The notes: a model not told the origin generated them from the letters alone. Counted from the stretch's first letter, positions 24,373-34,029 are shown. The stretch: DNA of 64,000 nucleotides from Lachnoclostridium phytofermentans (GCF_000733755.1 NZ_JPOF01000001.1:502605-566604); one strand, 5' to 3'. A program made the numbers and translations.

Positions 24373-26358
24373 ATGAAAATAGGGATTGTAGCAGATTTAA
24401 ACGATATGAACCTGGATGTTTGGTTATCTACTTATGCTTTACAAGAAGCGTTACAAGAAATGGAACATATGTCAGTGGTAATTAATCATTCCTTTCGAGA
24501 TACGTTGGAGGAAGAAAAACTAGGAGCGAAGGAGCTTGCCTATGAGTTTTATAATGTTGTAGAAGGAAGTTCACAGCTTAGCGATACCACTGGATATTAT
24601 AATTTATTTGAAGTTTATCTGGTAGCAGGTGATAGAATGTGGCAGAAGGTAAAGGATGCTGCTTTTACAGAGTATTATCCAATCCATTATTTAAGAGATT
24701 CTATAATCTTAATGCAACAAAAAAGTTATCACCATCTTGCAAGAAAAAGATTGATTAAGGAAGATTATCTTCTTTCTTATTATGAGCGTCCTACAAAGGA
24801 AAAACAAGAGTTGTTGAGCTTTCTTGTGAAGGAAAATTGCTTAGAATTGGTGTCAAACAAGAGAGAGGAAGTTAATTTAAACTGCTACCAAAGCTATACT
24901 GATCAAGATATCAAAGAATTCTTATCCTATCTTCGATATGCTAAAATTGTAATTACGGATTCAGGGTTTATTTCCCTTATGGCTCTTCTATATGAAAAAC
25001 CATTTTTACTTATGTCAGAAGAATCAAATGAAGTTTTGGCAGTAGGAATACTTAAGAAATTAGGATTATCCAGTATCATCCTATCCGATATTTCTTCTTT
25101 GATGGATATTAGTTACTACAACTCCTTATTGTCCACTTATGAAAACAATCAACAAGAATTTAGAAATCGTATCAAATCATACAGAGAAGAGCATAAGAAA
25201 AAAATACGTCAGTTATTACGAGTATCTAGTTATGAGAGATATGTCGACTGCCCAACAGATATCAAAAAGATTGAGTGTTGTGGATGTACCGCTTGTAGGG
25301 AAGTATGCCCTTACAATGCAATCGAAATGAAGGCTGATGAGGAAGGATTTATCTATCCGGTTGTAGATCATGAAAAGTGCGTCAAATGTATGCTTTGTAA
25401 AAAGATCTGTGTAAAGAGAGAAAATCCACAGACGGTTTCTTATGCAAAAAGCTATCCTCTTGTATATGCAGTTAATAATAAGAAGCTTAAGGTGAGAACG
25501 AATAGTTCCTCTGGGGGAATTTTTCCGGAATTAGTGCAATATGTCATCGAAGAGTTAAAGGGATGTGTCGTTGGTGTAAAGTTTGATAAAGACATGAATG
25601 CAGTTTCATCGATTGCGCATACCATGGAGGAAGCAAAAGAATTTTATGGAGCTAAGTATACCAAGAGTGATTTTACAGGTATGTTTCGAAAGGTGAAGAA
25701 GCTATTAGATCAGGGTGAAACTGTTCTTTTTTCATCGTTACCATGTGAAGCAGCTGGGCTTCGTGCATTTTTAAGGAAAAGTTATGAAAATCTCATCGTA
25801 TGTGAAGTGCTTTGCCATGCGGGACCCTCGCCACTTGTTTTTCGTCGTTACGTTCAGTACTTAGAAAAACGTTTTAAGTCTAAAGTTAAGAAGATCAATT
25901 TCCGAGATAAATCAAAGGGTTGGCTTGCTCTTGATAATACCATGGTTGTCGAATTTGCGAATCGAGAACCTCTAAAGGTAAAAGCAAGAAGGAATAATTA
26001 TTATCGCAGCTTTATTAAAGACAATATAGCACGCCCAGCTTGTAGTCAATGTTCCTTTGTATATACCAACCGGGTTGGTGATTTAACCATGGGGGATTTT
26101 TGGGGCATTCAATACGCAAAACCTGAGATGTTTGATAACAAAGGTACCAGTATATTAATGATTAACACTAAGATAGGAGAAGATATTTGGAATAAAATAT
26201 CGAATCGATTTGAATATGAAGAAAGCAATTTAAAAGAGGCTTTTCGCTATAATCATAAGAAGCCTATTAAGTTAACGGAAAAGAGAAATGAATTTTTTGA
26301 TCGATTTGAGAAAGAAGAAATCAATTCCTTGTTACAAGAATTTAATGATTTAAAATAA
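24373..26358 (+). CDS. Pyruvyl-transferase-like / ferredoxin / FrhB-domain fusion, copy 2
   Basis: A 661-residue paralogue of the gene at 21851 with the same architecture. The N-terminal half (about 1-290) is more diverged: the acceptor loop reads IVITDSGF where true pyruvyl transferases have TDSFHG. The ferredoxin part keeps all eight Cys (CCGCTACREVCP, CVKCMLCKKIC). The FrhB part keeps SSLPCEAAGLR, CSQCSF and GDLTMGDFWG. The two proteins are clearly related over the ferredoxin and FrhB halves but much less over the N-terminal half, suggesting duplication and divergence of substrate choice. A, G-rich GGAAAGGAA precedes the ATG. The reaction is unknown; redox chemistry on a carbohydrate or cofactor is an inference from FrhB. 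Confidence 0.83.
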   Translation: MKIGIVADLNDMNLDVWLSTYALQEALQEMEHMSVVINHSFRDTLEEEKLGAKELAYEFYNVVEGSSQLSDTTGYYNLFEVYLVAGDRMWQKVKDAAFTEYYPIHYLRDSIILMQQKSYHHLARKRLIKEDYLLSYYERPTKEKQELLSFLVKENCLELVSNKREEVNLNCYQSYTDQDIKEFLSYLRYAKIVITDSGFISLMALLYEKPFLLMSEESNEVLAVGILKKLGLSSIILSDISSLMDISYYNSLLSTYENNQQEFRNRIKSYREEHKKKIRQLLRVSSYERYVDCPTDIKKIECCGCTACREVCPYNAIEMKADEEGFIYPVVDHEKCVKCMLCKKICVKRENPQTVSYAKSYPLVYAVNNKKLKVRTNSSSGGIFPELVQYVIEELKGCVVGVKFDKDMNAVSSIAHTMEEAKEFYGAKYTKSDFTGMFRKVKKLLDQGETVLFSSLPCEAAGLRAFLRKSYENLIVCEVLCHAGPSPLVFRRYVQYLEKRFKSKVKKINFRDKSKGWLALDNTMVVEFANREPLKVKARRNNYYRSFIKDNIARPACSQCSFVYTNRVGDLTMGDFWGIQYAKPEMFDNKGTSILMINTKIGEDIWNKISNRFEYEESNLKEAFRYNHKKPIKLTEKRNEFFDRFEKEEINSLLQEFNDLK

Positions 26359-26363
26359 ATTCC

Positions 26364-26393
26364 TTTACCATTTGAAAGGATTAGTGATATAAT
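26364..26393 (+). promoter_or_regulatory. apt promoter
   Basis: TTTACC (26364-26369), an 18-bp spacer and TATAAT (26388-26393). A leader of about 155 nt follows; I could not assign it to a known riboswitch class. Confidence 0.55.
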
Positions 26394-26553
26394 AGATTAG
26401 TTGAGTGAATGTGACAGGCGAGCGATAAAACTTTTGTCTAGAAAACCTGTGCATGAGATGAGAATGTGAAAAAGAACATGATTAGGACCACCTCTGCGAG
26501 CAGATTTTGTATGCAATGGGTGTTAGTGTGAAAGAAAGGTATGATGTTAAAAG

Positions 26554-27078
26554 ATGAAAAAGTTAGAAGAGTATGTTAGAAGCATTCCGGATTTTCCTGA
26601 GGAAGGAATTGTTTTTCGCGATGTAACCAGTGTTTTACAAGATAAAGATAGCTTAAAGATGTCAATCGATCAGATGCAAGAAAACCTAAAGGGACTTGAT
26701 TTTGATGTAATTGTCGGTCCGGAATCCAGAGGATTTATCTTTGGTGTACCGATTGCATATAATTTAAACAAGGCGTTTATTCCAGTTCGTAAGAAGGGAA
26801 AACTACCTTGTGAGACAGTTGAGATGGAATATGCATTAGAGTATGGCACGGCTACTATTGAAATGCATAAAGATTCCATTAAGCCAGGACAAAAGGTTGT
26901 TATTATCGATGACTTAATCGCTACTGGAGGTACGATTGAGGCAATCACAAAGTTGATCGAACAATTGGGTGGAGAAGTTGTGAAGATTGTTTTCCTTATG
27001 GAATTAGAAGGTCTTAAGGGAAGAGAGAAATTAAAAGGCTATGATGTTGCTTCTGTAATAAAATATGCTGGTAAATAA
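26554..27078 (+). CDS. apt: Adenine phosphoribosyltransferase
   Basis: Salvages adenine by joining it to PRPP, giving AMP and pyrophosphate. At 174 residues it is of normal length. The PRPP-binding loop VVIIDDLIATGGT is intact (about 110-122), and the family segments IPDFPEEGIVFRDVT near the start and GPESRGFIFG are present. AAAGG lies about 13 nt before the ATG, a rather long spacing. It precedes relA, as in many Firmicutes, though here each has its own promoter and a strong hairpin lies between them. Confidence 0.96.
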   Translation: MKKLEEYVRSIPDFPEEGIVFRDVTSVLQDKDSLKMSIDQMQENLKGLDFDVIVGPESRGFIFGVPIAYNLNKAFIPVRKKGKLPCETVEMEYALEYGTATIEMHKDSIKPGQKVVIIDDLIATGGTIEAITKLIEQLGGEVVKIVFLMELEGLKGREKLKGYDVASVIKYAGK

Positions 27079-27090
27079 TAAGCATGTTGA

Positions 27091-27190
27091 GAGGGTGTAC
27101 AAAATTACTATTTCAAGCAAATAGGGGGTGTCTTTCTTTGACAGAAAGATACTGCCCGAACGTAAGAAATAGTTTTGTACACTCTTTTTT
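27091..27190. terminator. Nested inverted repeat between apt and relA (terminator, MITE-like)
   Basis: GAGGGTGTACAAAATTACTA (from 27091) and its near-complement (27166-27184) form long outer arms, ended by six T. Inside is a second hairpin, TCTTTCT/AGAAAGA near 27130-27150. It will act as a terminator for apt. The 19-24-bp arms and nested inner hairpin also resemble a miniature inverted-repeat element whose ends recall IS256-like termini; that part is inference. Confidence 0.65.
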
Positions 27191-27253
27191 CGTTCTATTA
27201 TTTCTAAAAACGCATGAAATTGGCTATAGAACAGTCATAGAATGTCAAAAAGA

Positions 27254-27282
27254 TTGATTTTTTCAACTTTTGTTATTATAAT
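27254..27282 (+). promoter_or_regulatory. relA promoter
   Basis: TTGATT (27254-27259), a 17-bp spacer and TATAAT (27277-27282). Confidence 0.7.
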
Positions 27283-27328
27283 AAGAAGATAAAGCTTAAT
27301 GGCCCCCGAAATGAAAGGAATGGTTCTT

Positions 27329-29686
27329 ATGGAGAAATCGTTAATACAGAGTACAGACACAAACTTAGAACCGAAAAAACTTCATAATGTTAGTGTTATT
27401 CCAAATAATGACACTGCGATCAAATATCAAAAAGACCGCAAAATAGGTGTTGTTCCATCCGATTTTACGAGTCCTGAGGAGCTCTATGAGATTTTGCTTA
27501 AGACCATTCGTGCCTATCATCCATCTACTGATGTAGAAATTGTTGAGAAGGCTTATAAAATTGCGACTTTTGCACATAAAAATCAGATGCGTAAATCAGG
27601 GGAACCTTATATCATACATCCTCTTTGTGTAGCGATTATTCTTGCAGAATTAGAACTTGATAAAGAGACAATTGTCGCAGGGATTCTTCACGATGTAGTG
27701 GAGGATACTGTTTTAACCGTAGCAGAGCTGACGAAAGAGTTCGGAGAGGAAGTAGCACTGTTAGTGGATGGAGTTACGAAGTTAACGAAGTTAAATTATT
27801 CGAAGGATAAAGTGGAAATCCAAGCAGAAAATCTACGTAAGATGTTTCTTGCCATGGCAAAGGATATCCGCGTTATTTTAATAAAGTTGGCCGACAGACT
27901 TCATAATATGAGAACGATGCAGTACCAGACGCCAAAGAAACAAATAGAAAAGTCCAGAGAAACAATGGATATCTATGCTCCAATAGCACAGCGTCTTGGT
28001 ATTTCTAAAATTAAAATAGAGCTGGATGATTTATCACTACAATACCTTGAGCCAGAAGTTTACGAGGAGCTGAATGAGAAGATCTCATCAAAAAAAGAAG
28101 AACGAGAAGCTTTTATTAATAGCATAGTAGAAGATGTTGGAAAACATATCAAAGAAGCAAATATTTCAGCAAAGATAGATGGTCGTGTAAAGCATTTCTT
28201 TAGTATCTATAAGAAGATGGTGAATCAAGGGAAAACCCTAGAACAAATCTATGACTTATTTGCGGTACGGATTATTGTGGAAACTGTGAAGGATTGCTAT
28301 GCAGCTCTCGGAGTCATTCATGAGATGTATAAGCCGATACCGGGGCGTTTCAAAGATTACATCGCAATGCCGAAACCAAATATGTATCAGTCACTTCATA
28401 CCACTTTAATTGGTCCAAATGGACAGCCATTTGAAATTCAGATTCGTACTTTTGAAATGCATCGTACTGCAGAATATGGTATTGCAGCGCATTGGAAATA
28501 CAAAGAAGGTCAAGACGGTAAAAATACAAGAGATACGGAAGAAGCAAAGCTTACCTGGCTTCGCCAGATACTTGAGTGGCAAAGGGATTTATCGGATAAT
28601 AAAGAGTTTTTAAGTTTGTTAAAGAATGACTTAGATTTATTTTCAGATAGTGTTTACTGTTTTACACCGACCGGAGATGTTAAAAACTTACCAGCTGGTT
28701 CTAATCCAGTAGATTTTGCTTATAGTATTCATAGTGCAGTTGGAAATAAGATGGTTGGTGCCAGAGTGAACGGAAAACTTGTACCAATTGATTATGTGAT
28801 TCAAAATGGCGACCGTATTGAAATTATTACCTCTCAAAATTCAAAAGGTCCAAGTAGAGACTGGCTTAATATTGTTAAGAGTACTCAGGCAAAAAATAAG
28901 ATAAATCAATGGTTTAAAACAGAATTAAAAGAAGACAATATCATCCGCGGTAAAGAGATGCTTGTTGCCTACTGCAAATCTAAGAGTATTACAATGAGTG
29001 ACTTATTGAAAAATGAGTTTATGGATATTGTAATGAAGAAATATGGTTTCCGTGACTGGGAATCTGTTTATGCAGCAGTAGGACATGGTGGATTAAAAGA
29101 AGGTCAGGTAATTAATAAACTGCAAGAAGAATTTATGAAGAAGAATCGGAAAGAAATGACCGATGAAAAGGTTCTTGAAACGATTGCAGATGTGAAGTTT
29201 GACCGACCGGCAGTTATGAAATCCAAAGGTGGCATTGTAGTACAAGGAATTCATGATGTTGCAGTGCATTTTTCTAAATGCTGCTCTCCAGTACCTGGAG
29301 ATGAAATAGTTGGATTCGTTACAAGAGGGCGTGGAGTTTCGATTCATCGAACCGATTGTATTAATGTGATTAACCTTCCATACGAAGATAGAGAACGACT
29401 AATTGATGCAGAGTGGAATATTCCTGCTGATAAACAAAATACAGGATTATACACTGCTGAGATTAAAATCTTTGCGAATAACCGCAATGGTGTTTTGCTT
29501 GATGTATCAAGAATCTTTACGGAAAATAAGATTGATGTTACTTCTATGACGGTAAGAACAAGTAAACAAGGAACCGCAACGATTAGTGTAGGTTTTGAAA
29601 TTAATGGAGTAGAACAGTTACAATCCATTATTAGTAAGCTTCGTGGAATTGAGAGTGTAATTGACATTGAGCGTACTACCGGTTAA
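27329..29686 (+). CDS. relA: Bifunctional (p)ppGpp synthetase/hydrolase
   Basis: The long RelA/SpoT enzyme (about 785 residues) that makes the alarmone (p)ppGpp from ATP and GDP/GTP and also degrades it, controlling the stringent response. The HD hydrolase domain is intact (GILHDVVEDT). The synthetase domain carries RFKDYIAMPKPNMYQSLHTT and EIQIRTFEMH. A TGS domain (VYCFTPTGDVKNLPAGSNPV), the zinc-finger region with CCSPVPGDEIVG and a C-terminal ACT domain follow. ATG 27329 is chosen because AAAGGAA lies 8 nt before it; an in-frame ATG at 27299 lacks a site. It begins a co-directional gene run (MBL hydrolase, hemZ, HD-GYP gene, hisS, aspS). Confidence 0.96.
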   Translation: MEKSLIQSTDTNLEPKKLHNVSVIPNNDTAIKYQKDRKIGVVPSDFTSPEELYEILLKTIRAYHPSTDVEIVEKAYKIATFAHKNQMRKSGEPYIIHPLCVAIILAELELDKETIVAGILHDVVEDTVLTVAELTKEFGEEVALLVDGVTKLTKLNYSKDKVEIQAENLRKMFLAMAKDIRVILIKLADRLHNMRTMQYQTPKKQIEKSRETMDIYAPIAQRLGISKIKIELDDLSLQYLEPEVYEELNEKISSKKEEREAFINSIVEDVGKHIKEANISAKIDGRVKHFFSIYKKMVNQGKTLEQIYDLFAVRIIVETVKDCYAALGVIHEMYKPIPGRFKDYIAMPKPNMYQSLHTTLIGPNGQPFEIQIRTFEMHRTAEYGIAAHWKYKEGQDGKNTRDTEEAKLTWLRQILEWQRDLSDNKEFLSLLKNDLDLFSDSVYCFTPTGDVKNLPAGSNPVDFAYSIHSAVGNKMVGARVNGKLVPIDYVIQNGDRIEIITSQNSKGPSRDWLNIVKSTQAKNKINQWFKTELKEDNIIRGKEMLVAYCKSKSITMSDLLKNEFMDIVMKKYGFRDWESVYAAVGHGGLKEGQVINKLQEEFMKKNRKEMTDEKVLETIADVKFDRPAVMKSKGGIVVQGIHDVAVHFSKCCSPVPGDEIVGFVTRGRGVSIHRTDCINVINLPYEDRERLIDAEWNIPADKQNTGLYTAEIKIFANNRNGVLLDVSRIFTENKIDVTSMTVRTSKQGTATISVGFEINGVEQLQSIISKLRGIESVIDIERTTG

Positions 29687-29788
29687 AAATAAGGTAAGAC
29701 TTATAATAGGAGTGCGGACAAAGATCTGCAGTTATGCAGGCATTATAAATGCAATCATAAGTGCGCCATGCAAGATATGGAGGAAGTA

Positions 29789-30436
29789 ATGAGTAAGATT
29801 AGACTTGATATGCTTACCCTTGGTAAAATTAGAACCAATTGTATTATTGTTAGTAATGAAGATACAAAGGAAGCAGTTGTATTTGACCCTGGGGATGAAT
29901 GCGAACGTATAATAGAACACTTAAACCGTAATGAACTCAGTATAAAAGCTATTTTATTAACACATGGTCATTTTGATCATATTATGGCTGCACAGGAGCT
30001 TGCTTCCTTGACGAGAGTTCCAATCTATGCATATGAGTCAGAGCGTGAGCTTCTTGCAAATCCTTCGCTAAATTGTTCCTCCATCTTTGGTAAATCCTTT
30101 ACCTTAGCGCCTGTAGAAAGCCTACAGGATGGAGAAAAAATTCAATTTGCTGATATTGATTTTGTAGTACTTCATACTCCTGGGCATACGAAAGGTTCGG
30201 TATGCTATTATATACCTGATGAACAGATTCTCTTAAGTGGAGATACCTTGTTTTTTGAGTCAATCGGACGTACCGATTTCCCTACTGGAAACAGTGAAGT
30301 ATTAATAAAATCAGTAAGAGAAAAGTTGTTTGCCTTACCGAAGGAGGTTAAAGTATATCCTGGACATGGTTGTAGTACAAGCATTGGTTATGAGATGCTA
30401 AATAATCCATATGTGAATGAAGAGGGAAGTTTTTAA
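29789..30436 (+). CDS. MBL-fold metallo-hydrolase (glyoxalase II-like)
   Basis: A 215-residue cytosolic metallo-beta-lactamase-fold hydrolase. Metal-binding motifs are complete: THGHFDH (about 58-64), HTPGHTKGS, SGDTLFF and PGHG. It belongs to the small YcbL/GloB-like group that often follows relA in Firmicutes; hydroxyacylglutathione-type or other thioester hydrolysis is possible but the substrate is not established. The start at 29789 has GGAGG with a 5-nt spacer; the earlier ATG at 29768 overlaps that site. It is followed after 3 bp by hemZ. Confidence 0.9.
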   Translation: MSKIRLDMLTLGKIRTNCIIVSNEDTKEAVVFDPGDECERIIEHLNRNELSIKAILLTHGHFDHIMAAQELASLTRVPIYAYESERELLANPSLNCSSIFGKSFTLAPVESLQDGEKIQFADIDFVVLHTPGHTKGSVCYYIPDEQILLSGDTLFFESIGRTDFPTGNSEVLIKSVREKLFALPKEVKVYPGHGCSTSIGYEMLNNPYVNEEGSF

Positions 30437-30439
30437 TAG

Positions 30440-31915
30440 ATGATACAGTTAATGATGATTGGGGAGGATTACGAACAGGACATAGCGCCTTTACTAAAGT
30501 CATTCTACCCCAAAGAAGAAATCAACATAATTAAATACCAAACAGAACCAGAACAAGCGCTGTCTACAGAGACAACGCATGTCTTACGGCTATTCCAAGA
30601 CCGATTTGAGGTATTCTTATATGAGAAGGATAACTTAAAGAAACGAGAGGAAGAAATCTTAACGGAGTCTCCATTAACAAGGAGTATTTATCGTAATGCA
30701 CTGTTACGTGTTCTTTATCGGTTCCTTTCTGAGGATACAAATCAGTCGCTCCCATGGGGAATTATGACAGGAATACGTCCAACGAAACAAGTACTTGAGA
30801 GGCTTGAGGAAGGGACGAAGGAAGAAGAAATCAAAAAGTATCTCAAAGAAGAGTATTATTGCTCCGATGAAAAGATTGCATTAAGCCTTAATGTTGCAAA
30901 GCGAGAGCATGAAATACTAAAAGATTTGAACTATCAAGAGGGATATAGTATCTACATTGGTATCCCATTTTGCCCTAGCACCTGTCACTACTGTTCGTTT
31001 ACCTCTTATCCGCTGGAACGATTTGAACACCTAGTGGAGCCATATCTTATGGCGTTAACAAAAGAAATGGAATATGCATCTACTTGTATAGAGAAGCCAT
31101 TAAGCACTATTTACGTCGGTGGAGGTACTCCGACAACACTTAGTGTAAAACAATTAGAGTATCTATTAACGAAAGTTGATCAGTATTTTGGCATCAATGG
31201 ATTAAAGGAACTAACGGTGGAAGCAGGACGACCGGATAGTATCACAAGAGAAAAACTTGAGATATTAAAAGATTTTGGTGTATCAAGAATATCGATTAAT
31301 CCACAATCCATGCGTCAAAAAACGTTAGATCTCATTGGAAGAAAGCATACGGCTACTCAGATTGAGGAAGCGTTCTACTTAGCAAGAGAGATTGGTCATG
31401 ATAACATCAATATGGATATTATCATAGGTCTTAGCGGAGAAAATCCTTCCGATGTCTTATATACTCTAGACAAAATCAAGTCTATGAATCCGGATAGTTT
31501 AACGGTACACACGCTTGCCATTAAGAGAGCTGCTAGGTTAAATACGCAAAGAGAACAGTATAAAGATATGGAAGCAGTTCGGGTAAGTGACATGTTATCA
31601 GAAACGGTGTTATTTGCAAACGAAAATGATTACCATCCATATTACTTATATCGGCAAAAGAATATGGCTGAAAATCTTGAAAACGTTGGTTATGCAAGGC
31701 ATGGCAAAGAAGGAATCTATAATATCTTAATCATGGAAGAAAAACAAACGATTCTGGCACTTGGCGCCGGAGGCTCTTCAAAGTTTGTATTTCATAAAGA
31801 AAACCGAATCGAACGAGTAGAAAACGTAAAAAGTGTGATGGATTATACAGAACGTATTGACGAGATGATTCAAAGAAAGAAGGATTTTCTAAGAAATTCC
31901 ATAAAGGACTTATAA
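30440..31915 (+). CDS. hemZ: Coproporphyrinogen dehydrogenase-like radical SAM protein HemZ
   Basis: A radical SAM enzyme of the HemN family, 491 residues. The 4Fe-4S/SAM motif is CPSTCHYCSF (CxxxCxxC), followed by IYVGGGTPTT and the HemN-type INPQSMRQKTLDLIGR. An N-terminal extension of about 170 residues is typical of HemZ. HemN relatives decarboxylate coproporphyrinogen III, but HemZ's exact substrate in anaerobes is less sure, and no other haem genes are seen in this window. It starts 3 bp after the hydrolase gene and ends 2 bp before the HD-GYP gene, so it is clearly in an operon. Confidence 0.92.
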   Translation: MIQLMMIGEDYEQDIAPLLKSFYPKEEINIIKYQTEPEQALSTETTHVLRLFQDRFEVFLYEKDNLKKREEEILTESPLTRSIYRNALLRVLYRFLSEDTNQSLPWGIMTGIRPTKQVLERLEEGTKEEEIKKYLKEEYYCSDEKIALSLNVAKREHEILKDLNYQEGYSIYIGIPFCPSTCHYCSFTSYPLERFEHLVEPYLMALTKEMEYASTCIEKPLSTIYVGGGTPTTLSVKQLEYLLTKVDQYFGINGLKELTVEAGRPDSITREKLEILKDFGVSRISINPQSMRQKTLDLIGRKHTATQIEEAFYLAREIGHDNINMDIIIGLSGENPSDVLYTLDKIKSMNPDSLTVHTLAIKRAARLNTQREQYKDMEAVRVSDMLSETVLFANENDYHPYYLYRQKNMAENLENVGYARHGKEGIYNILIMEEKQTILALGAGGSSKFVFHKENRIERVENVKSVMDYTERIDEMIQRKKDFLRNSIKDL

Positions 31916-31917
31916 GA

Positions 31918-32640
31918 ATGGGGATTTTAGGATTTTATAGAAAAGAAGAACTAAAACTTAATCAAAAAGAAGCCACTCATGCATTTGGAAATCTGACAGC
32001 ACCTTCTACGACTGGGATTGCAATTATTCATGGATTAGATTATGAGGGCTTAAGTGAAGAAGAGAAAGACGAGGCAATCTCTCATGGAATACTAGTGAGT
32101 AATCTCGCGTACTCCATAGCGAAAGAACTTAAATTATCTAAAAAAACTTGTGAAGAGCTTGCAGAAGCAGGAATCGTACATGATATTGGCAAACTAAAAC
32201 TTGGTGAGTATCTGTATGGTAGAGAGCTCGAGACTTTAAAGATAGAAGAGATGAAGTATATAAGGCTTCACCCCAGTTTAGGAGCTGAGATTTTAAAAGA
32301 ACATCGATGCCACTCGAAGGAAGTATTAACTTCCATCTATCACCATCATGAAAACTTTGATGGCTCAGGATATCCAGACAATTTATCGGGGAAAGAAATC
32401 CCATATGGAGCAAGAATACTCCGTGTTTGCGATGTGTTTGCTGCTTTAGTAACAGAACGGCCTTATCGTTCCTCCTTTGAAATTGATACAGCGATTGAAC
32501 TTATGATAGATGAAGTAAAGAATTTTGATATGGAGATTTTTTTGGCATTCTTGCGTTTTGTCCATTCCAAAGAGTTTGAACCAATACGTGATTATGTTAT
32601 TTATGTAAATGATAACACTATGACCAAACCTGCAGTATAG
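31918..32640 (+). CDS. HD-GYP-type phosphohydrolase
   Basis: A 240-residue stand-alone HD domain. It has HDIGK (metal-binding HD), HPSLGAEIL, HHENFDGSGYP with the GYP signature, and a following RILRVCDVFAAL. HD-GYP proteins degrade cyclic di-GMP; this one has no receiver or sensor domain, only about 60 N-terminal residues of unknown fold. It starts 2 bp after hemZ, with its AAAGGA site inside the hemZ end, so translation is probably coupled. It may oppose the two GGDEF proteins in this window, although that is inference. Confidence 0.87.
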   Translation: MGILGFYRKEELKLNQKEATHAFGNLTAPSTTGIAIIHGLDYEGLSEEEKDEAISHGILVSNLAYSIAKELKLSKKTCEELAEAGIVHDIGKLKLGEYLYGRELETLKIEEMKYIRLHPSLGAEILKEHRCHSKEVLTSIYHHHENFDGSGYPDNLSGKEIPYGARILRVCDVFAALVTERPYRSSFEIDTAIELMIDEVKNFDMEIFLAFLRFVHSKEFEPIRDYVIYVNDNTMTKPAV

Positions 32641-32656
32641 TGTGAAATATTATAAA

Positions 32657-32670
32657 GGCGCCAATGCGCC
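32657..32670 (+). other. Short GC hairpin before hisS
   Basis: GGCGCCAATGCGCC forms a tight 5-bp stem with a 4-nt loop, 6 nt before the hisS ribosome binding site. No U-run, so it is not a terminator. Confidence 0.4.
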
Positions 32671-32685
32671 AGAATGGAGGATAAG

Positions 32686-33939
32686 ATGATTACGCAGCGC
32701 CCAAAAGGAACCCTTGATTGGTATGGGGATAATATGTATAAAAGAACATTAATTGAAGAGCTGGCAAGAAAGCTATGTAAGGCTTATAATATGAAAGAAA
32801 TTATAACTCCGGTATTTGAGCATACGATTCTTTTCCAACGTGGAGTGGGAGAGACAACGGATGTTGTACAAAAAGAAATGTACACGTTTCTCGATAAAAA
32901 AGACCGTAGCATAACTCTTAAGCCTGAGGGAACTGCTGGTGCTATTCGTGCTTATTTAGAGAATAACCTATATGCAGAAAGTCAGCCAACCAAACTTTTT
33001 TATGTAACTCCAGCCTTTCGTTATGAGCAACCACAAAGCGGTAGATTACGTCAGCATCATCAGTTTGGGGTTGAATTTGTAGGTTCCAAAAGTCCTTTGG
33101 CTGAAGTGGAATTAATCACTTTAATTACCACCTTTATAAAGGAAATCGGATTAAAGAAAGCAAAGCTTCATATTAACAGTATCGGATGTAAGAATTGCAG
33201 AGCTACTTATAATGAAGCACTTCTTTCCTACTTAAGAAAACACGAAGACCGCTTATGTTCGACTTGTAAAGAACGTATGCAAAAAAATCCGCTTCGTGTA
33301 ATCGATTGTAAAGAAAAAGCTTGCAAGGAAATAGTAAAAGATGCTCCTAGAACGATTGAATATTTAGATGAGGAATGTAAAAATCATTTTGAGGAACTAC
33401 AAAGTCTTCTTAAGATATTAAATATTCCATATGAAATTGATACCGGTATCGTAAGGGGTCTTGATTATTATACAAAGACAGTATTTGAATTTGTAAATGA
33501 AGAAGGATTTACCTTATGTGGTGGTGGTCGCTATGATGGGTTAGTTCATGAAATTGATGAAAAGCAAGACATTCCAAGTGTTGGATTTGGTATGGGTATC
33601 GAACGTATTCTTTATTTTCTAGAGAAAGAAGAAGTGTCGTTACCACCACAGCCAGCAATCGAACTTTATGTTGGTATTCTTGGAGGAGAAGCAAAAGCAT
33701 CTGCTTATCAGCTCGTGACTACACTTCGTAATGCAGGAATTATTACAGAAACAGATTACATGGATCGTTCTGTGAAAGCACAGATGAAATATGCGAATAA
33801 GATCGGTGCAAAAAATACGGTAATTCTTGGAGCAGATGAGTTGGCAAATGGAAAAGCTAACGTAAAGAATATGGAAACCGGGGAACAAACTGAGCTTCCA
33901 CTAGAAGAGATAGCAGATTTTATCCTTAAGAATGCATAA
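32686..33939 (+). CDS. hisS: Histidyl-tRNA synthetase
   Basis: A class II aminoacyl-tRNA synthetase of about 417 residues that charges tRNA-His. Motif 2 ([20 protein letters not shown]), the histidine-binding [12 protein letters not shown] and motif 3 ([10 protein letters not shown]) are all present, then the anticodon-binding domain. A Cys-rich insertion (GCKNC...LCSTCKERM...CKEKAC, about 170-220) is typical of Firmicutes HisS. I start at 32686, where GGAGG has a 5-nt spacer; an ATG at 32674 would overlap that site. No T-box leader is present; hisS is read within the longer operon. Confidence 0.96.
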   Translation: MITQRPKGTLDWYGDNMYKRTLIEELARKLCKAYNMKEIITPVFEHTILFQRGVGETTDVVQKEMYTFLDKKDRSITLKPEGTAGAIRAYLENNLYAESQPTKLFYVTPAFRYEQPQSGRLRQHHQFGVEFVGSKSPLAEVELITLITTFIKEIGLKKAKLHINSIGCKNCRATYNEALLSYLRKHEDRLCSTCKERMQKNPLRVIDCKEKACKEIVKDAPRTIEYLDEECKNHFEELQSLLKILNIPYEIDTGIVRGLDYYTKTVFEFVNEEGFTLCGGGRYDGLVHEIDEKQDIPSVGFGMGIERILYFLEKEEVSLPPQPAIELYVGILGGEAKASAYQLVTTLRNAGIITETDYMDRSVKAQMKYANKIGAKNTVILGADELANGKANVKNMETGEQTELPLEEIADFILKNA

Positions 33940-33966
33940 GACATTATACAACATATATGCGGCTTA

Positions 33967-33980
33967 CCGCCTAAAGGCGG
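33967..33980 (+). other. Short GC hairpin before aspS
   Basis: CCGCCTAAAGGCGG forms a 6-bp stem with a 2-nt gap between arms, similar in size and placement to the hairpin before hisS. No U-run. Confidence 0.4.
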
Positions 33981-34029
33981 ATGTTTGGAAGTATAGGAAA
34001 TATTTAAATTGGATACAGGAGGATTTGAC

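Noticed and set aside
26394..26553. Purine riboswitch before apt
   Set aside because: The conserved purine-aptamer loop and core sequences are absent; only a plain leader is visible.
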